NCBI GenBank assembly: GCA_963975425.1
Contig: CAXBGS010000018.1
Coordinates: 62,001-126,000, forward strand
Direction of reading: 5' to 3'
Length of the DNA stretch: 64,000 nucleotides
Source of the DNA: CAXBGS01 sp963975425
GTDB taxonomy: Bacteria; Planctomycetota; Planctomycetia; Pirellulales; Pirellulaceae
A program made the position numbers and the translations under genes. Numbering within the stretch: the stretch's first letter is position 1; each line of letters opens with the position of its first letter. Of this stretch, positions 18,041 through 27,405 are shown one piece after another. The notes below the pieces were generated by a model. The model made no database searches, had not been told where the DNA came from, and saw only the letters and a list, made by a program, of their open reading frames with translations.

Positions 18041-18931
18041 TTAGCAATCGCTGCGGCTGCGAACTCGCAGCACCTCATACGCGATGACAGCGGCGGAAAC
18101 AGAAATATTCAGGCTATCCACCACGCCTGCCATGGGAATCTGAATTCCCTGAATCGGCGTGGAACCCAAGGCTTGCCAACGGTCGGCAAGTCCTTCCGCC
18201 TCGTTGCCCAGCACAACGGCCAGCGATCCAGATAGGTCGCTCGCCCACAGCGGGTTGGACGATTCCACGCGTGCGGCCAAGACCCGAATGTCCCGCTGCG
18301 CCAGAAATGCTTGCGTTTCAGCGGCGGTCGCCACTGCGGCGGGAACACGAAACACCGTTCCCAAACTGCTGCGGATCGCATTCGGATTAAAGAGGTCACC
18401 GCCATCGGTCAAAACCACCGCGTCGACACCTGCGGCGTCGGCGCAGCGAAAAACAGCGCCGACGTTTCCTGGTTTTTCGATTCGATCCAATACCAGAATG
18501 AAGGGCTGCTCGGGCAGCGTTAGCGACTGCAGCGTCCGATCGGGCTGATGAAATTCGGCCACCACGCCTCGAGCCGACTGACCATATCCGATCTTTTCTA
18601 GAATTTCGGGCGTGACTCGTTGCAGCTTTCCCACCTCGCCAGCCTTGCGAACGAGTTCGTGAAACTCGCCGGGTGATTCAGCACAGTAGACACCGCACAG
18701 GTCCAGCCCCGCCTCGATCGCGCGGCGGCATTCGCGCCAACCGTCGACGATCACGCGGCGACTGCGGCGGCGAAATCGATTGTCTCGCAATCGCACCAGT
18801 CGGCGCACGGTCGGGTTGGACGTACTGCGAATTTCGTCGTGATCGGCTGCGGTCAAGGATTCTTTGCTATTCTGTTGCCGCGTCGCCGCTGAAACAGGGA
18901 CGCGATCGACTTGAAAACAATTCCAACGCAA
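18041..18931 (-). CDS. SpoU/TrmH-family RNA 2'-O-methyltransferase
   Basis: Methylates ribose 2'-OH of rRNA or tRNA with S-adenosylmethionine. The N-terminal substrate-binding domain (RSTSNPTVRRLVRLRDNRFR, VIVDGWRECRRAIEAG) is followed by the SPOUT knot with motif 1 (NAIRSSLGTVFRVP), motif 2 (VVLGNEAEGLADRW) and motif 3 (IPMAGVVDSLNISVSAAVIA). About 296 residues from a TTG at 18931; an alternative TTG at 18856 starts just before the conserved part, and no ATG is available. The start is therefore uncertain. With the 18931 start only 35 bp separate it from the divergent gene at 18967. Confidence 0.88.
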   Translation of the reverse strand: MRWNCFQVDRVPVSAATRQQNSKESLTAADHDEIRSTSNPTVRRLVRLRDNRFRRRSRRVIVDGWRECRRAIEAGLDLCGVYCAESPGEFHELVRKAGEVGKLQRVTPEILEKIGYGQSARGVVAEFHQPDRTLQSLTLPEQPFILVLDRIEKPGNVGAVFRCADAAGVDAVVLTDGGDLFNPNAIRSSLGTVFRVPAAVATAAETQAFLAQRDIRVLAARVESSNPLWASDLSGSLAVVLGNEAEGLADRWQALGSTPIQGIQIPMAGVVDSLNISVSAAVIAYEVLRVRSRSDC

Positions 18932-18966
18932 AACATCCTACACCGACCAGCCAAGACCAGAACACC

Positions 18967-20097
18967 ATGAGCGAACCCGTTCGATGCGAACCTGTTCAAT
19001 CGCGACGTGATCAAAAAGCGTTTTTAGCGCTTGAACAAGAAATCTATGCCGATCAACCCAACTGGGTACCGCCGATTTGGATGATCCGCAAAGAATTGGT
19101 CGGGTTCAAACATCATCCGTTTTACGATCACGCCGACCGCCAAGCGTTCTTGGTTCGCCGGGGCAACCGAGTGGTCGGTCGTGTGCTGGCCATCATCAAT
19201 CATGCGCACAACGAGTGCCATCAGGAAAAAATTGGGTTCTTTGGCTTTTTCGAGTGTCTGGACGACCAAGAGGCCTGTGACGAGATGTTCACGGTCGCGA
19301 ATCGATGGTTGTCCGAACGGGGCATGACTGCGGTTCGAGGCCCGGTCAATCCGAGTCTGAACTATGAATGCGGATTGTTGGTCGACGGATTCGATTCGCC
19401 GCCGACCTATCTGATCACGTACAACCGCGACTATTACGGCCGTCTGATCGAGAACGCCGGCTTTGTCCAGTCGCAAGATCTGTTTAGCTATGAGGCACCG
19501 ATTTCGATCTTAGAACACCTGGATCCGAAACTGGTGTTCGTGATCGAAGAAGCCACCAAACGGTTTAACGTCAAATGTCGGCCGATTGATCGAAAGAACT
19601 TTGCCAAAGACGTTCGATCGTTTCTCGAAATCTATAACCAATCGCTGCAGCAGACTTGGGGATATGTCCCCATGAGCGAGGCGGAAATCGATCATCAGAG
19701 CGCTGGACTGAAACATTTGATCGTTCCCGAATTGACCAGTATCGCCGAAATCGACGGGCGCGCCGTCGGCGCCGGATTCGGCTTGCTGGATTACAACGAA
19801 CTGATCGCCAAAATCAACGGACGACTGTTCCCGTTGGGCTGGTGGACGCTGTTGACCAAAAAACGGCAAATCAAGCGTCTGCGACTCATCAGCACCAATG
19901 TGTTGCCTGAGTATCAAAAATGGGGGCTCGGACTGGTCACCCTGGCGCGCATCCTGCCCGATGCCATTAAATCGGGGATCGAGATCGGCGAGTTCTCTTG
20001 GGTATTGGAAAGCAATACGCTCTCACGCGGCACCATTGTGCGGGGCGGGGCCACCCTGACCAAAACCCACCGACTGTACGATCGCCCGCTGACTTAG
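18967..20097 (+). CDS. GNAT-like N-acetyltransferase family protein
   Basis: 376 residues from ATG 18967 (MSEPVRCEPVQ), chosen because the longer frame overlaps the divergent methyltransferase gene. It resembles the YghO-type GNAT group: the N-terminal part has DQPNWVPPIWMIRKEL and ADRQAFLVRRGNRVVGRVLA, FGFFECLDD marks the acetyltransferase-like core, and the second half has YNQSLQQTWGYVPMSEAEID and STNVLPEYQKWGLGL, the last resembling an acyl-CoA loop. Substrate unknown. No signal peptide or membrane helix, so cytoplasmic. Confidence 0.75.
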   Translation: MSEPVRCEPVQSRRDQKAFLALEQEIYADQPNWVPPIWMIRKELVGFKHHPFYDHADRQAFLVRRGNRVVGRVLAIINHAHNECHQEKIGFFGFFECLDDQEACDEMFTVANRWLSERGMTAVRGPVNPSLNYECGLLVDGFDSPPTYLITYNRDYYGRLIENAGFVQSQDLFSYEAPISILEHLDPKLVFVIEEATKRFNVKCRPIDRKNFAKDVRSFLEIYNQSLQQTWGYVPMSEAEIDHQSAGLKHLIVPELTSIAEIDGRAVGAGFGLLDYNELIAKINGRLFPLGWWTLLTKKRQIKRLRLISTNVLPEYQKWGLGLVTLARILPDAIKSGIEIGEFSWVLESNTLSRGTIVRGGATLTKTHRLYDRPLT

Positions 20098-20270
20098 CGA
20101 AAACAGGCTGAGCGGATTGCGAATTAGGCGGCGGATGCTCGATTTGGCCGCGGATTCCCGATCTCAGGGGTCGCTCGTTTTGATTTTTCGACGGGTGGCT
20201 GTCAGCAGGATCGCGAATCATACTTTTTCGAGACCTCTCTTTACGTCTCCTATCGCATTTTTTGCTGCTC

Positions 20271-21623
20271 ATGCGTCAAAGCACTGTTGTCATCACCGGA
20301 ATCGGCATCGTCTCTTCGATCGGCACCGGTGGCGACGCGTACTTTGATTCGCTGCTAGCGGCCCGCTCGGGAATCCAGTCACTCGCGGCGCGAACCGATG
20401 ATGGAGTCAAACCCAACGGCGCTGCTGATCCGGCAGGCCTATGGATCGGCGCCCCCATTGTTGACTTTGATCCCAAACCGTTCGTACGACCGCGGAAGGC
20501 GCTGAAAGTCATGTGCCGCGAAATCCAAACGGCATATGTCGCGTCACAACTGGCGATCAAAGAAGCGGATTTGGAATCCGTGTTTCCCTGTGATCCCGAG
20601 GGGACGATCACGCCCGATCGTGTCGGAACCGTCTTTGGCAGTGAGATGCTTTACGGGCCGCCTCGCGAAATGATTGATACGTTCAATGACAGTACGAACG
20701 AGCGTGGCGAGTTTGATGATTCACGATTCGGACAAGCCGCCATGCGTGGCATCACGCCGCTGTGGATGTTGAAATACTTGCCGAACATGCCCGCTTGTCA
20801 TGTCGGAATCGCGATCAACGCCCACGGACCGAATAACTCGCTGATCCTGGGTGACGTGTCCGGCCCGGCCGCCATGATGGAATCCAACTCGTGCATCGAA
20901 CGAGGCATCGCCGACGTGATGATTTGCGGATCCACGGGAACGCGAATCAACACCACGCGATTGGTCTACCGAAATGATTTACCTATCGCTAGCGTGGCCG
21001 ATCCGGCGGCGCAATCCTCACGCCCGCACGACCCGGCATCGGCAGGTGTGATCGGCGGCGAAGGCGCATCGTCACTGGTACTGGAATCGGCCGAACATGC
21101 CGATCGTCGCGGCGCCAAAGTGATCGCGGTGATCGCCGGCGCCGCCAACCGCTTCATTGCGTCCCAGGCAATTCGCAATGGACGTCGCTCCGCCCAGTCC
21201 AAGCCACAGCATGCACGCGGTTCGGCTGACGCAATCGCATCGGCCATCCAAGCGGCAATCGATCAGGCCCACAAGCGATTTGGACTCAGCGCGTCCGACG
21301 TGGGTGCGGTCGTCAGCCACGGCATGGGTGACACCGATACCGACGGCGCGGAACAGGCAGCCGTCCGTCGTGTGTTGCCCGGCGTAGCAATGGTCGCGCC
21401 GATCGCGTCGATAGGCTACACCGGTGCGGCCAGTGGCGGTATCGCGATGGCGACCGCCGGATTGATGCTGTCGCGACGGACCATTCCGCCGACGCTGAAC
21501 GCCAACCGAGCGATGGGCGTCAACTTGTTGTCCTGTTCGCAGCCGCTGTCAAAACCGTGCGTCGTATGCCTGGCGCATACCGCCGAGGGAAGCGCAACGG
21601 CCGTCGTCTTGACCGCATCTTAG
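20271..21623 (+). CDS. Beta-ketoacyl-synthase homologue lacking the catalytic cysteine
   Basis: 450 residues of thiolase-fold KAS type from ATG 20271 (MRQSTVVITGIGIVSSIGTG). The frame aligns well with FabF-type enzymes (LPNMPACHV, AHGPNNSL, IADVMICGSTG, GEGASSLVLESAEHA), but the active site is altered. The nucleophile position (STACAT in FabF) reads LILGDVS, putting Asp195 where Cys belongs. The first His is kept (H350 in SHGMGDTDTDGAEQ). The second His of the GHT motif is Tyr383 (SIGYTGAASG) and the Lys five residues earlier is Ile378. It cannot condense by the usual route; a chain-length-factor-like, binding or structural role is possible. No acyl carrier protein gene is adjacent. Confidence 0.8.
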   Translation: MRQSTVVITGIGIVSSIGTGGDAYFDSLLAARSGIQSLAARTDDGVKPNGAADPAGLWIGAPIVDFDPKPFVRPRKALKVMCREIQTAYVASQLAIKEADLESVFPCDPEGTITPDRVGTVFGSEMLYGPPREMIDTFNDSTNERGEFDDSRFGQAAMRGITPLWMLKYLPNMPACHVGIAINAHGPNNSLILGDVSGPAAMMESNSCIERGIADVMICGSTGTRINTTRLVYRNDLPIASVADPAAQSSRPHDPASAGVIGGEGASSLVLESAEHADRRGAKVIAVIAGAANRFIASQAIRNGRRSAQSKPQHARGSADAIASAIQAAIDQAHKRFGLSASDVGAVVSHGMGDTDTDGAEQAAVRRVLPGVAMVAPIASIGYTGAASGGIAMATAGLMLSRRTIPPTLNANRAMGVNLLSCSQPLSKPCVVCLAHTAEGSATAVVLTAS

Positions 21624-21648
21624 CGCACCGATGGCAAACGACAACATG

Positions 21649-23781
21649 TTAACCGCGTTTGGGACGCGGGACGCGGGCGCGAGTCTTATTGACGCCCTTG
21701 CGTCGCTTGCGTTGGCGGCCGGTCGCAGACGAGTTCGATTTTACGATTTCGACTTCTGATAACGGCTTTCCGATATTGTCTTTCAACTGCAAGACGCGGT
21801 CGCGCAGCGATGCGGCCCGTTCAAATTCAAGGTTCTCGGCAGCCGCCAGCATCTCTTGCTCGAGCGCCTCAATGTACTCGATCGTGATATAAGCGCCGTC
21901 CGCTTCTTCGCGAGCAGCGGCGGCGTTCTCTCTGCGTTTGGCGGCCTCGGCTTCGATTCCGCCACGGATTCGTTTGCGGACCGTTTCTGGCGTGATACCG
22001 TGCTTTTCATTGTACGCCTGTTGAATTCGGCGGCGGCGATCCGTTTCGTCGATCGCCATCTTCATCGAATCGGTCACCTTGTCCGCATACAAGATCACTT
22101 TCGAATTCGCATTTCGAGCAGCACGGCCGATCGTTTGAACGAGACTCGTTTCACTGCGCAAGAACCCTTCCTTGTCCGCGTCCAAGATCGCCACCAAAGA
22201 AACTTCGGGCAAATCCAAGCCTTCGCGCAACAGGTTCACACCAACCAAACAGTCAAATCGGCCGGCACGGAGTTCCTGCAACAGATCCACTCGCTCAAAC
22301 GCATCGAGTTCACTGTGCAACCACCGGCACCGAACGTTTTGTTCTTGAAAAAACGTCGACAGGTCTTCCGCCAATCGTTTGGTCAGCGCCGTGACCAAAA
22401 CACGTTCGTCCCGCTCGGCACGGATCCGGATTTCTTCCAACAAGTGCTTGACCTGGCCGCGCGCCGAAACGACTTCGACGATGGGATCAAGCAGACCGGT
22501 CGGTCGAATGATCTGTTCGACGACTTCGCCACCGGTTCGTTCCAGTTCATAATCGCTGGGCGTGGCACTGACGAAGCAGATTTGTCCGGTGCGTTCTTCC
22601 CATTCTTCGAATTTCAACGGCCGGTTATCCATTGCACTGGGCAATCGAAACCCGTGATCGACCAAGGTCAATTTACGACTGCGGTCCCCGGCATACATCG
22701 CTCGCACTTGCGGTACCGTCACGTGCGACTCGTCAACAAAGGTAATGAAGTCCTTGGGAAAGAAATCATACAACGTGTCCGGTGTCGCCCCGGGCGGCTT
22801 TCCCGATAGCGGGCGACTGTAGTTTTCCACTCCCGGACAATGCCCGACCTCGGCCAACATTTCCAAATCGAATCGCGTGCGTGCCGACAAGCGCTGGGCC
22901 TCCAACAACTTGCCCTGACCTTGAAACAGTTCCAACTGTTCTTTCAGTTCATCGCGGATCGTTTTAAGCGCCCTCTGGATCCGATCCTCGGGCAACACGA
23001 AGTGCTTGGCCGGATAGATATAAAGGTGATCCAGCGTTTTGATCGTTTCGCCCGATACCGGTTTGATGATCGAAATCTGTTCGATTTCGTCGCCCCACAT
23101 TTCGATGCGATAAGCAAACTCTTCATACGTCGGCCACAGTTCGATGGAGTCGCCACGGACGCGAAACTTGCCTCGCTCAAATGCGATGTCGTTGCGTTCA
23201 TAAAGCACATCGACCAGCTTTAACAACAAGTGATCGCGACGAATTTGTTCGCCCTTGTGCAGATCGACGATCAATTCTTTGTAGTCCTCCGGCGAACCGA
23301 GACCATAAATACTGCTGACCGACGCGACGATGATCACGTCACGACGACTGACCAGTGAGCTTGTCGTCGCCAAACGCAAACGGTCGATTTCTTCGTTGAT
23401 CGACGCGTCTTTTTCGATGTAGACGTCCCGCTGGGGAATGTACGCCTCGGGCTGGTAATAGTCGTAGTAACTGACGAAATAGTGGACCGCGTTCTCGGGA
23501 AAGAACTCTTTGAACTCGCCGTATAACTGTGCCGCGAGCGTCTTGTTATGACTGAGCACCAAGGCCGGTCGCCCGATGTTGGCGATGACGTTGGCCATCG
23601 TGTACGTCTTTCCGGTTCCGGTCGCGCCCAATAGAACCTGAGCCGATTTGCCCGACTGGATACCCTTGGTCAGGCTTGCGATCGCTGCGGGTTGATCACC
23701 GGCGGGGTCGAACGGTTGATTCAGTCGAAAGTCGGCTTTGGGAAGACGCTTGGGCCGTGGCTGAGATTTCGGTGCAGTCAT
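21649..23781 (-). CDS. uvrB: Excinuclease ABC subunit B
   Basis: Damage-verification helicase of nucleotide excision repair; works with UvrA and UvrC, neither seen here. 710 residues from ATG 23781 (a TTG one codon earlier is ignored). Walker A GATGTGKTYTMANVI, beta-hairpin region YYDYYQPEAYIPQRDVYIEK, DEAD-like box DESHVTVPQ, helicase motifs GVNLLREGLDLPEVSLVAIL and QTIGRAARN, and a C-terminal UVR motif (YIEALEQEMLAAAENLEFE) are all present. The basic tail (RQRKRRKGVNKTRARVPRPK) is a small extension. Conventional, full length. Confidence 0.97.
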   Translation of the reverse strand: MTAPKSQPRPKRLPKADFRLNQPFDPAGDQPAAIASLTKGIQSGKSAQVLLGATGTGKTYTMANVIANIGRPALVLSHNKTLAAQLYGEFKEFFPENAVHYFVSYYDYYQPEAYIPQRDVYIEKDASINEEIDRLRLATTSSLVSRRDVIIVASVSSIYGLGSPEDYKELIVDLHKGEQIRRDHLLLKLVDVLYERNDIAFERGKFRVRGDSIELWPTYEEFAYRIEMWGDEIEQISIIKPVSGETIKTLDHLYIYPAKHFVLPEDRIQRALKTIRDELKEQLELFQGQGKLLEAQRLSARTRFDLEMLAEVGHCPGVENYSRPLSGKPPGATPDTLYDFFPKDFITFVDESHVTVPQVRAMYAGDRSRKLTLVDHGFRLPSAMDNRPLKFEEWEERTGQICFVSATPSDYELERTGGEVVEQIIRPTGLLDPIVEVVSARGQVKHLLEEIRIRAERDERVLVTALTKRLAEDLSTFFQEQNVRCRWLHSELDAFERVDLLQELRAGRFDCLVGVNLLREGLDLPEVSLVAILDADKEGFLRSETSLVQTIGRAARNANSKVILYADKVTDSMKMAIDETDRRRRIQQAYNEKHGITPETVRKRIRGGIEAEAAKRRENAAAAREEADGAYITIEYIEALEQEMLAAAENLEFERAASLRDRVLQLKDNIGKPLSEVEIVKSNSSATGRQRKRRKGVNKTRARVPRPKRG

Positions 23782-23987
23782 CAATTACGGTTTGGTGCGG
23801 ACATGGCGGCGGAACTCGCCCGCCAATTCATTGGGACGAGAAATCGGCGGAAGACGATTTCATGGAACCGATGCTTCAAGAAACCGATGCGGTCGCGATG
23901 AAGCTTTCAGACTCGGCGAATTATCTTTCCGAACGCATTGTTCTACATTTACCGCACCGAGGGCACCCCATTTCACCGACCCGTTCG

Positions 23988-24389
23988 CTATCGATCGATG
24001 GATTCGTCACGGTTGACCACGCATAAACGGCTGATTTCGCCGAGCGTTTTTGGGCCGATTCCAAAGACACGTTGCAGGTCTTGGACCGAAATATACTCGC
24101 CATTTTGCCGACGGTCGTCGACGATACGGTCGGCCAAAATGGGTCCCACACGAGGCAGCAATGCCAGTTCGTTCGAATCGGCAAGATTGATGTCGATCTG
24201 CAGGCCCGCAACGGCGTCACCCGCGAAGTGGCCAGGCGCTGGACCGTCGTTGCGGTTCAGCGCCGTGCCGCTCAGCCAAGGGACGATCAGCGTGACCATC
24301 ACCAACGAGGTCAAACCAAGCAACGTCTGCTGGACGACACGCTGCTGCAGCGGTGACCGAATATTGGAACTGCCCTGATCGACCGACAT
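23988..24389 (-). CDS. ComEA-like helix-hairpin-helix protein
   Basis: 133 residues. An N-terminal membrane/signal segment (TLLGLTSLVMVTLIVPWLSG) is followed by two helix-hairpin-helix motifs: INLADSNELALLPRVGPILA and LQRVFGIGPKTLGEISRL. This is the architecture of ComEA, the DNA-binding protein in natural transformation, but short HhH proteins of this type have other roles too and no other com genes lie near. Same strand as uvrB with a 206-bp gap. Confidence 0.78.
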   Translation of the reverse strand: MSVDQGSSNIRSPLQQRVVQQTLLGLTSLVMVTLIVPWLSGTALNRNDGPAPGHFAGDAVAGLQIDINLADSNELALLPRVGPILADRIVDDRRQNGEYISVQDLQRVFGIGPKTLGEISRLCVVNRDESIDR

Positions 24390-24750
24390 CCTAAGTCACC
24401 AATCCTTTGCTGCTGCCATCCCCTCGAAGTGCCCGAACCGTGCCTGCCCCCGCGATCCCGCCAGACCTGCGATGCCGCCAGACCCGCGACTGCCCCGGCG
24501 CTCATCAACCGACCTGTTTGCGGCCGATCGGTTTATGCCTCATCAATCCGCTTAAGCACGATTAATCCGCTTGGGCAACTTCCACTTGTTCGCAAGCGAC
24601 CAGACGCATCGGCTTGTCTGCGTTATGATGCTCGAGCGTTTTTATTATGTTCCTCCGGTCCTGCACCGACAAGCTCTGGCGACGCAACAGTATGCTCTGG
24701 CGACGCGACACCAAGCTCTGGCGACGCACCGGCAAACACTGGAATGATTG
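24390..24750. repeat. Intergenic stretch with 21-bp repeat
   Basis: The core GCTCTGGCGACGC occurs at 24673, 24694 and 24715, a 21-bp period, in the leader just before nadC. A plus-strand frame runs through it but its composition is not protein-like and it overlaps nadC. No gene is supported in the rest of the stretch. Confidence 0.75.
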
Positions 24751-25680
24751 ATGAAAGACTATCGTGTCGTGTCGGCCGATCAAGATTTAGAACAGGACTT
24801 GCGCAGCCTTGTCCGATTGTCGATCGCCGAAGACCTGCGGCGTGCCGTCGACTGGACCACAGTTTGTTTGATTGATGCCGATCGCAACGGAGGCTGTCAA
24901 ATCGTTCCTCGCCAAGCAGGCATCTGTGCCGGCTTGGCCACGGTCGCTTGGATCGTGGACGAGTTTGATGCCGATTTGCAAGCAGAACTGTTGATCCGGG
25001 ACGGTGATCCGCTGGTCCCCGGCCAGCCGATCGCAAGCCTGACCGGCAACGTCCGCGACCTGCTGACCAGCGAACGCACGATTCTGAATATTGTGTCCCG
25101 GTTGTGTGGTGTGGCCACGCTAACCGAATCGTACGTACGCGAAATCGCGGGCACCAAGGCCCGCCTGTACGACACTCGGAAAACAACACCTGGATGGCGA
25201 TTGCTAGAAAAGTATGCCGTCCGCTGTGGTGGCGGTCACAATCATCGGTCGGGTTTGTACGACGGATTTCTCATCAAAGACAATCATCTGGCGCTCGGCG
25301 GCAGCGGTGGTCAGTTGATGCCAGCTAGCAAAGCAGCAGAAAAGGCGCTGCAGTGGCGTGGCTCTAACGTTGAAGGCATGCCCGCTCCGTCGATCGTTGA
25401 AATCGAAGTCGACTCGATTCAACAGCTCCGAGACGTATTGCCGGTCGGCCCCGACATCGTGCTGTTGGACAATTTCGAACTGGCGGACTTGGCCGAAGCC
25501 GTTGCGATTCGCGACCAACAAAACTCGGCCGTCGAACTAGAAGCATCGGGAAACGTCAGAATCGATACGATCGCTGCGATTGCGGCAACCGGAGTGGACC
25601 GCATCAGCAGTGGAGCATTGACGCACCAAGCACGCTCATTGGACCTGGGATTGGATTGGTCGGGCGCTGACGCAAGCTAG
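24751..25680 (+). CDS. nadC: Nicotinate-nucleotide pyrophosphorylase (carboxylating)
   Basis: Converts quinolinate and PRPP to nicotinate mononucleotide in de novo NAD synthesis; cytoplasmic. 309 residues from ATG 24751 (a TTG precedes it). Conserved blocks: LTSERTILNIVSRLCGVATL, YDTRKTTPGWRLLEKYAVRC, GGGHNHRSGLYDGFLIKDNH, EIEVDSIQQL, ILLDN-type DIVLLDNFEL, ASGNVRIDTIAAIAATGVDR and ISSGALTHQARSLDLGLD. Full length with all expected basic substrate-binding residues (R, H and K of those blocks). nadA and nadB are not in the window. Confidence 0.95.
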   Translation: MKDYRVVSADQDLEQDLRSLVRLSIAEDLRRAVDWTTVCLIDADRNGGCQIVPRQAGICAGLATVAWIVDEFDADLQAELLIRDGDPLVPGQPIASLTGNVRDLLTSERTILNIVSRLCGVATLTESYVREIAGTKARLYDTRKTTPGWRLLEKYAVRCGGGHNHRSGLYDGFLIKDNHLALGGSGGQLMPASKAAEKALQWRGSNVEGMPAPSIVEIEVDSIQQLRDVLPVGPDIVLLDNFELADLAEAVAIRDQQNSAVELEASGNVRIDTIAAIAATGVDRISSGALTHQARSLDLGLDWSGADAS

Positions 25681-25755
25681 GTTTGGACGTCCTTTGCGGC
25701 GTGACGATTCTGCGCGCCCGTTCTAGCCACTTGTTCGCCTTGCGCCTCGATCAAC

Positions 25756-27153
25756 ATGAATACTCGTACGCCCATCACGGCGACCCGCCGCACATGGGAT
25801 TTTCTGCAGCCCGCTCTGGATGCCGCCGCCGTCTTGGCGTCGCTCATGATCGTCAAGACGATCGCTCGCGGCTGGATCGACGAAGCATCTTTAGCGATGG
25901 GACTGGTTGCCGTCGTCGTCTTTCTGTTGGCATCGCAGCTAACGGGATTGCACCGACGTTTTCATGGCTCCAGTGCCAACGATGAGATGTCATCGATCGT
26001 GATGACGTGGACGTTAACGGTTTTTGTCTTGGCGCTGCTGGCGTTCGCGACACGATACGGACAGCACTTTGCCCGCTCGGTGATGCTGGGCTGGATCGTG
26101 CTGGCGCCCACCCTGATCGGTCTGTCGCGAATGAGTCTGCGAATTTTGCAGAAAGGACTGCTATCGCGCGGCGTCGGTGTCAAACGCGTCGCGATCGCGG
26201 GCCTGAATGATCTGGGACGTCAAACGGCCGATAACATCGCCGACGATGCCGGACTTGGATTGCAATTGGTTGGCTATTTCGATGACCGCAACGAGGTCCG
26301 TGACACCGAGACGACTGAAACACTCTCGGGCGATTTGTCCGAACTGGTCCAACTGGCTCGCGATGGCGAAATCGACACGATCTTGATCACCTTGCCGATG
26401 CGTGCGGAAGATCGAATTCGATTTCTGCTGGATCAACTCAGCGACTCGACGGTGTCGGTCTATATCGTACCGGACTTTTTTGTGTTTGAACTGCTGCACT
26501 CGCGCTGGACCAATATGGGCGGACTGCCTGCGGTCAGCGTCTTTGAAAATCCGCTGTTCGGTGTCGACGGGGTGGCCAAGCGCGTCACCGATGTGGCCAT
26601 CGCGACGGCAGCGATTGTCATGGGAGCGATCCCGATGATTGTGATCGCAATCTTGGTCAAGCTATCGTCGCCGGGGCCTGTCTTTTTTCGCCAACGCCGT
26701 TACGGATTAGACGGAAAAGAAATTCTGGTTTGGAAATTCCGCAGCATGCAGACTTGCGACAACGGGCCGGTTGTCAAACAAGCCACCAAAGAGGACCCGC
26801 GGATCACTCGGATTGGCGGTATCCTGCGCAAAACCAGCCTGGACGAATTGCCGCAATTATTCAACGTGATTGAAGGCAGCATGTCGCTGGTCGGTCCGAG
26901 GCCACACGCCTCGGCACACAATGAGCAGTACCGAAGCCTGATCCGCGGCTATATGTTGCGTCATAAGGTCAAACCGGGCATTACCGGCCTGGCACAAGTG
27001 AACGGTTGTCGCGGCGAAACGGAAACGATTGACAAAATGGAACGCCGAATCGAATGGGACCACAACTACATTCGATCGTGGTCCCTGTGGCTGGACCTGA
27101 AAATCTTGTTTCAAACCGTCGCGGTGGTCTTGAAACAAGACCAAGCCTACTGA
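25756..27153 (+). CDS. Undecaprenyl-phosphate sugar-1-phosphate transferase (WcaJ/exopolysaccharide type)
   Basis: Starts polysaccharide synthesis by moving a sugar phosphate from a nucleotide sugar to undecaprenyl phosphate in the inner membrane. 465 residues. Four N-terminal helices (about 15-125) are followed by a CoA-binding-like cytosolic domain (VKRVAIAGLNDLGRQTADNI), one more membrane segment (about 285-310) and the catalytic domain: SSPGPVFFRQRRYGLDGKE, WKFRSMQ, TRIGGILRKTSLDELPQLFN, GSMSLVGPRPH and KPGITGLAQVNG. No glycosyltransferase cluster follows, so the polymer cannot be predicted. Confidence 0.92.
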   Translation: MNTRTPITATRRTWDFLQPALDAAAVLASLMIVKTIARGWIDEASLAMGLVAVVVFLLASQLTGLHRRFHGSSANDEMSSIVMTWTLTVFVLALLAFATRYGQHFARSVMLGWIVLAPTLIGLSRMSLRILQKGLLSRGVGVKRVAIAGLNDLGRQTADNIADDAGLGLQLVGYFDDRNEVRDTETTETLSGDLSELVQLARDGEIDTILITLPMRAEDRIRFLLDQLSDSTVSVYIVPDFFVFELLHSRWTNMGGLPAVSVFENPLFGVDGVAKRVTDVAIATAAIVMGAIPMIVIAILVKLSSPGPVFFRQRRYGLDGKEILVWKFRSMQTCDNGPVVKQATKEDPRITRIGGILRKTSLDELPQLFNVIEGSMSLVGPRPHASAHNEQYRSLIRGYMLRHKVKPGITGLAQVNGCRGETETIDKMERRIEWDHNYIRSWSLWLDLKILFQTVAVVLKQDQAY

Positions 27154-27405
27154 TCTTCGCTTCTAAACCCGCCGGTAAAGTGGTTATGATAGGTCGTTGA
27201 GCGATAACACGTCGCTCATGCCCACATCACTGCGTCTTTCCACAGCGTCCCGCCTGAATTTCGATCTGACATCGTCGTATTGACTGTTGACGATGACGAG
27301 CCACCATCCCTTGGTGAGACCAGGGTCATGGATCGATACCAAGTCACGACCGGACCGCTGCGGTTGCCCACCTTGCCGCTACCCATCGGTAGCAAGAGAG
27401 CGATT

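Noticed and set aside
18673..18966. Upstream extension of the GNAT-like frame
   Set aside because: It lies antisense to the conserved SpoU gene; the start at 18967 is much better supported.
24429..24875. 148-codon plus-strand frame before nadC
   Set aside because: It runs through the 21-bp repeat, overlaps nadC and has atypical composition.
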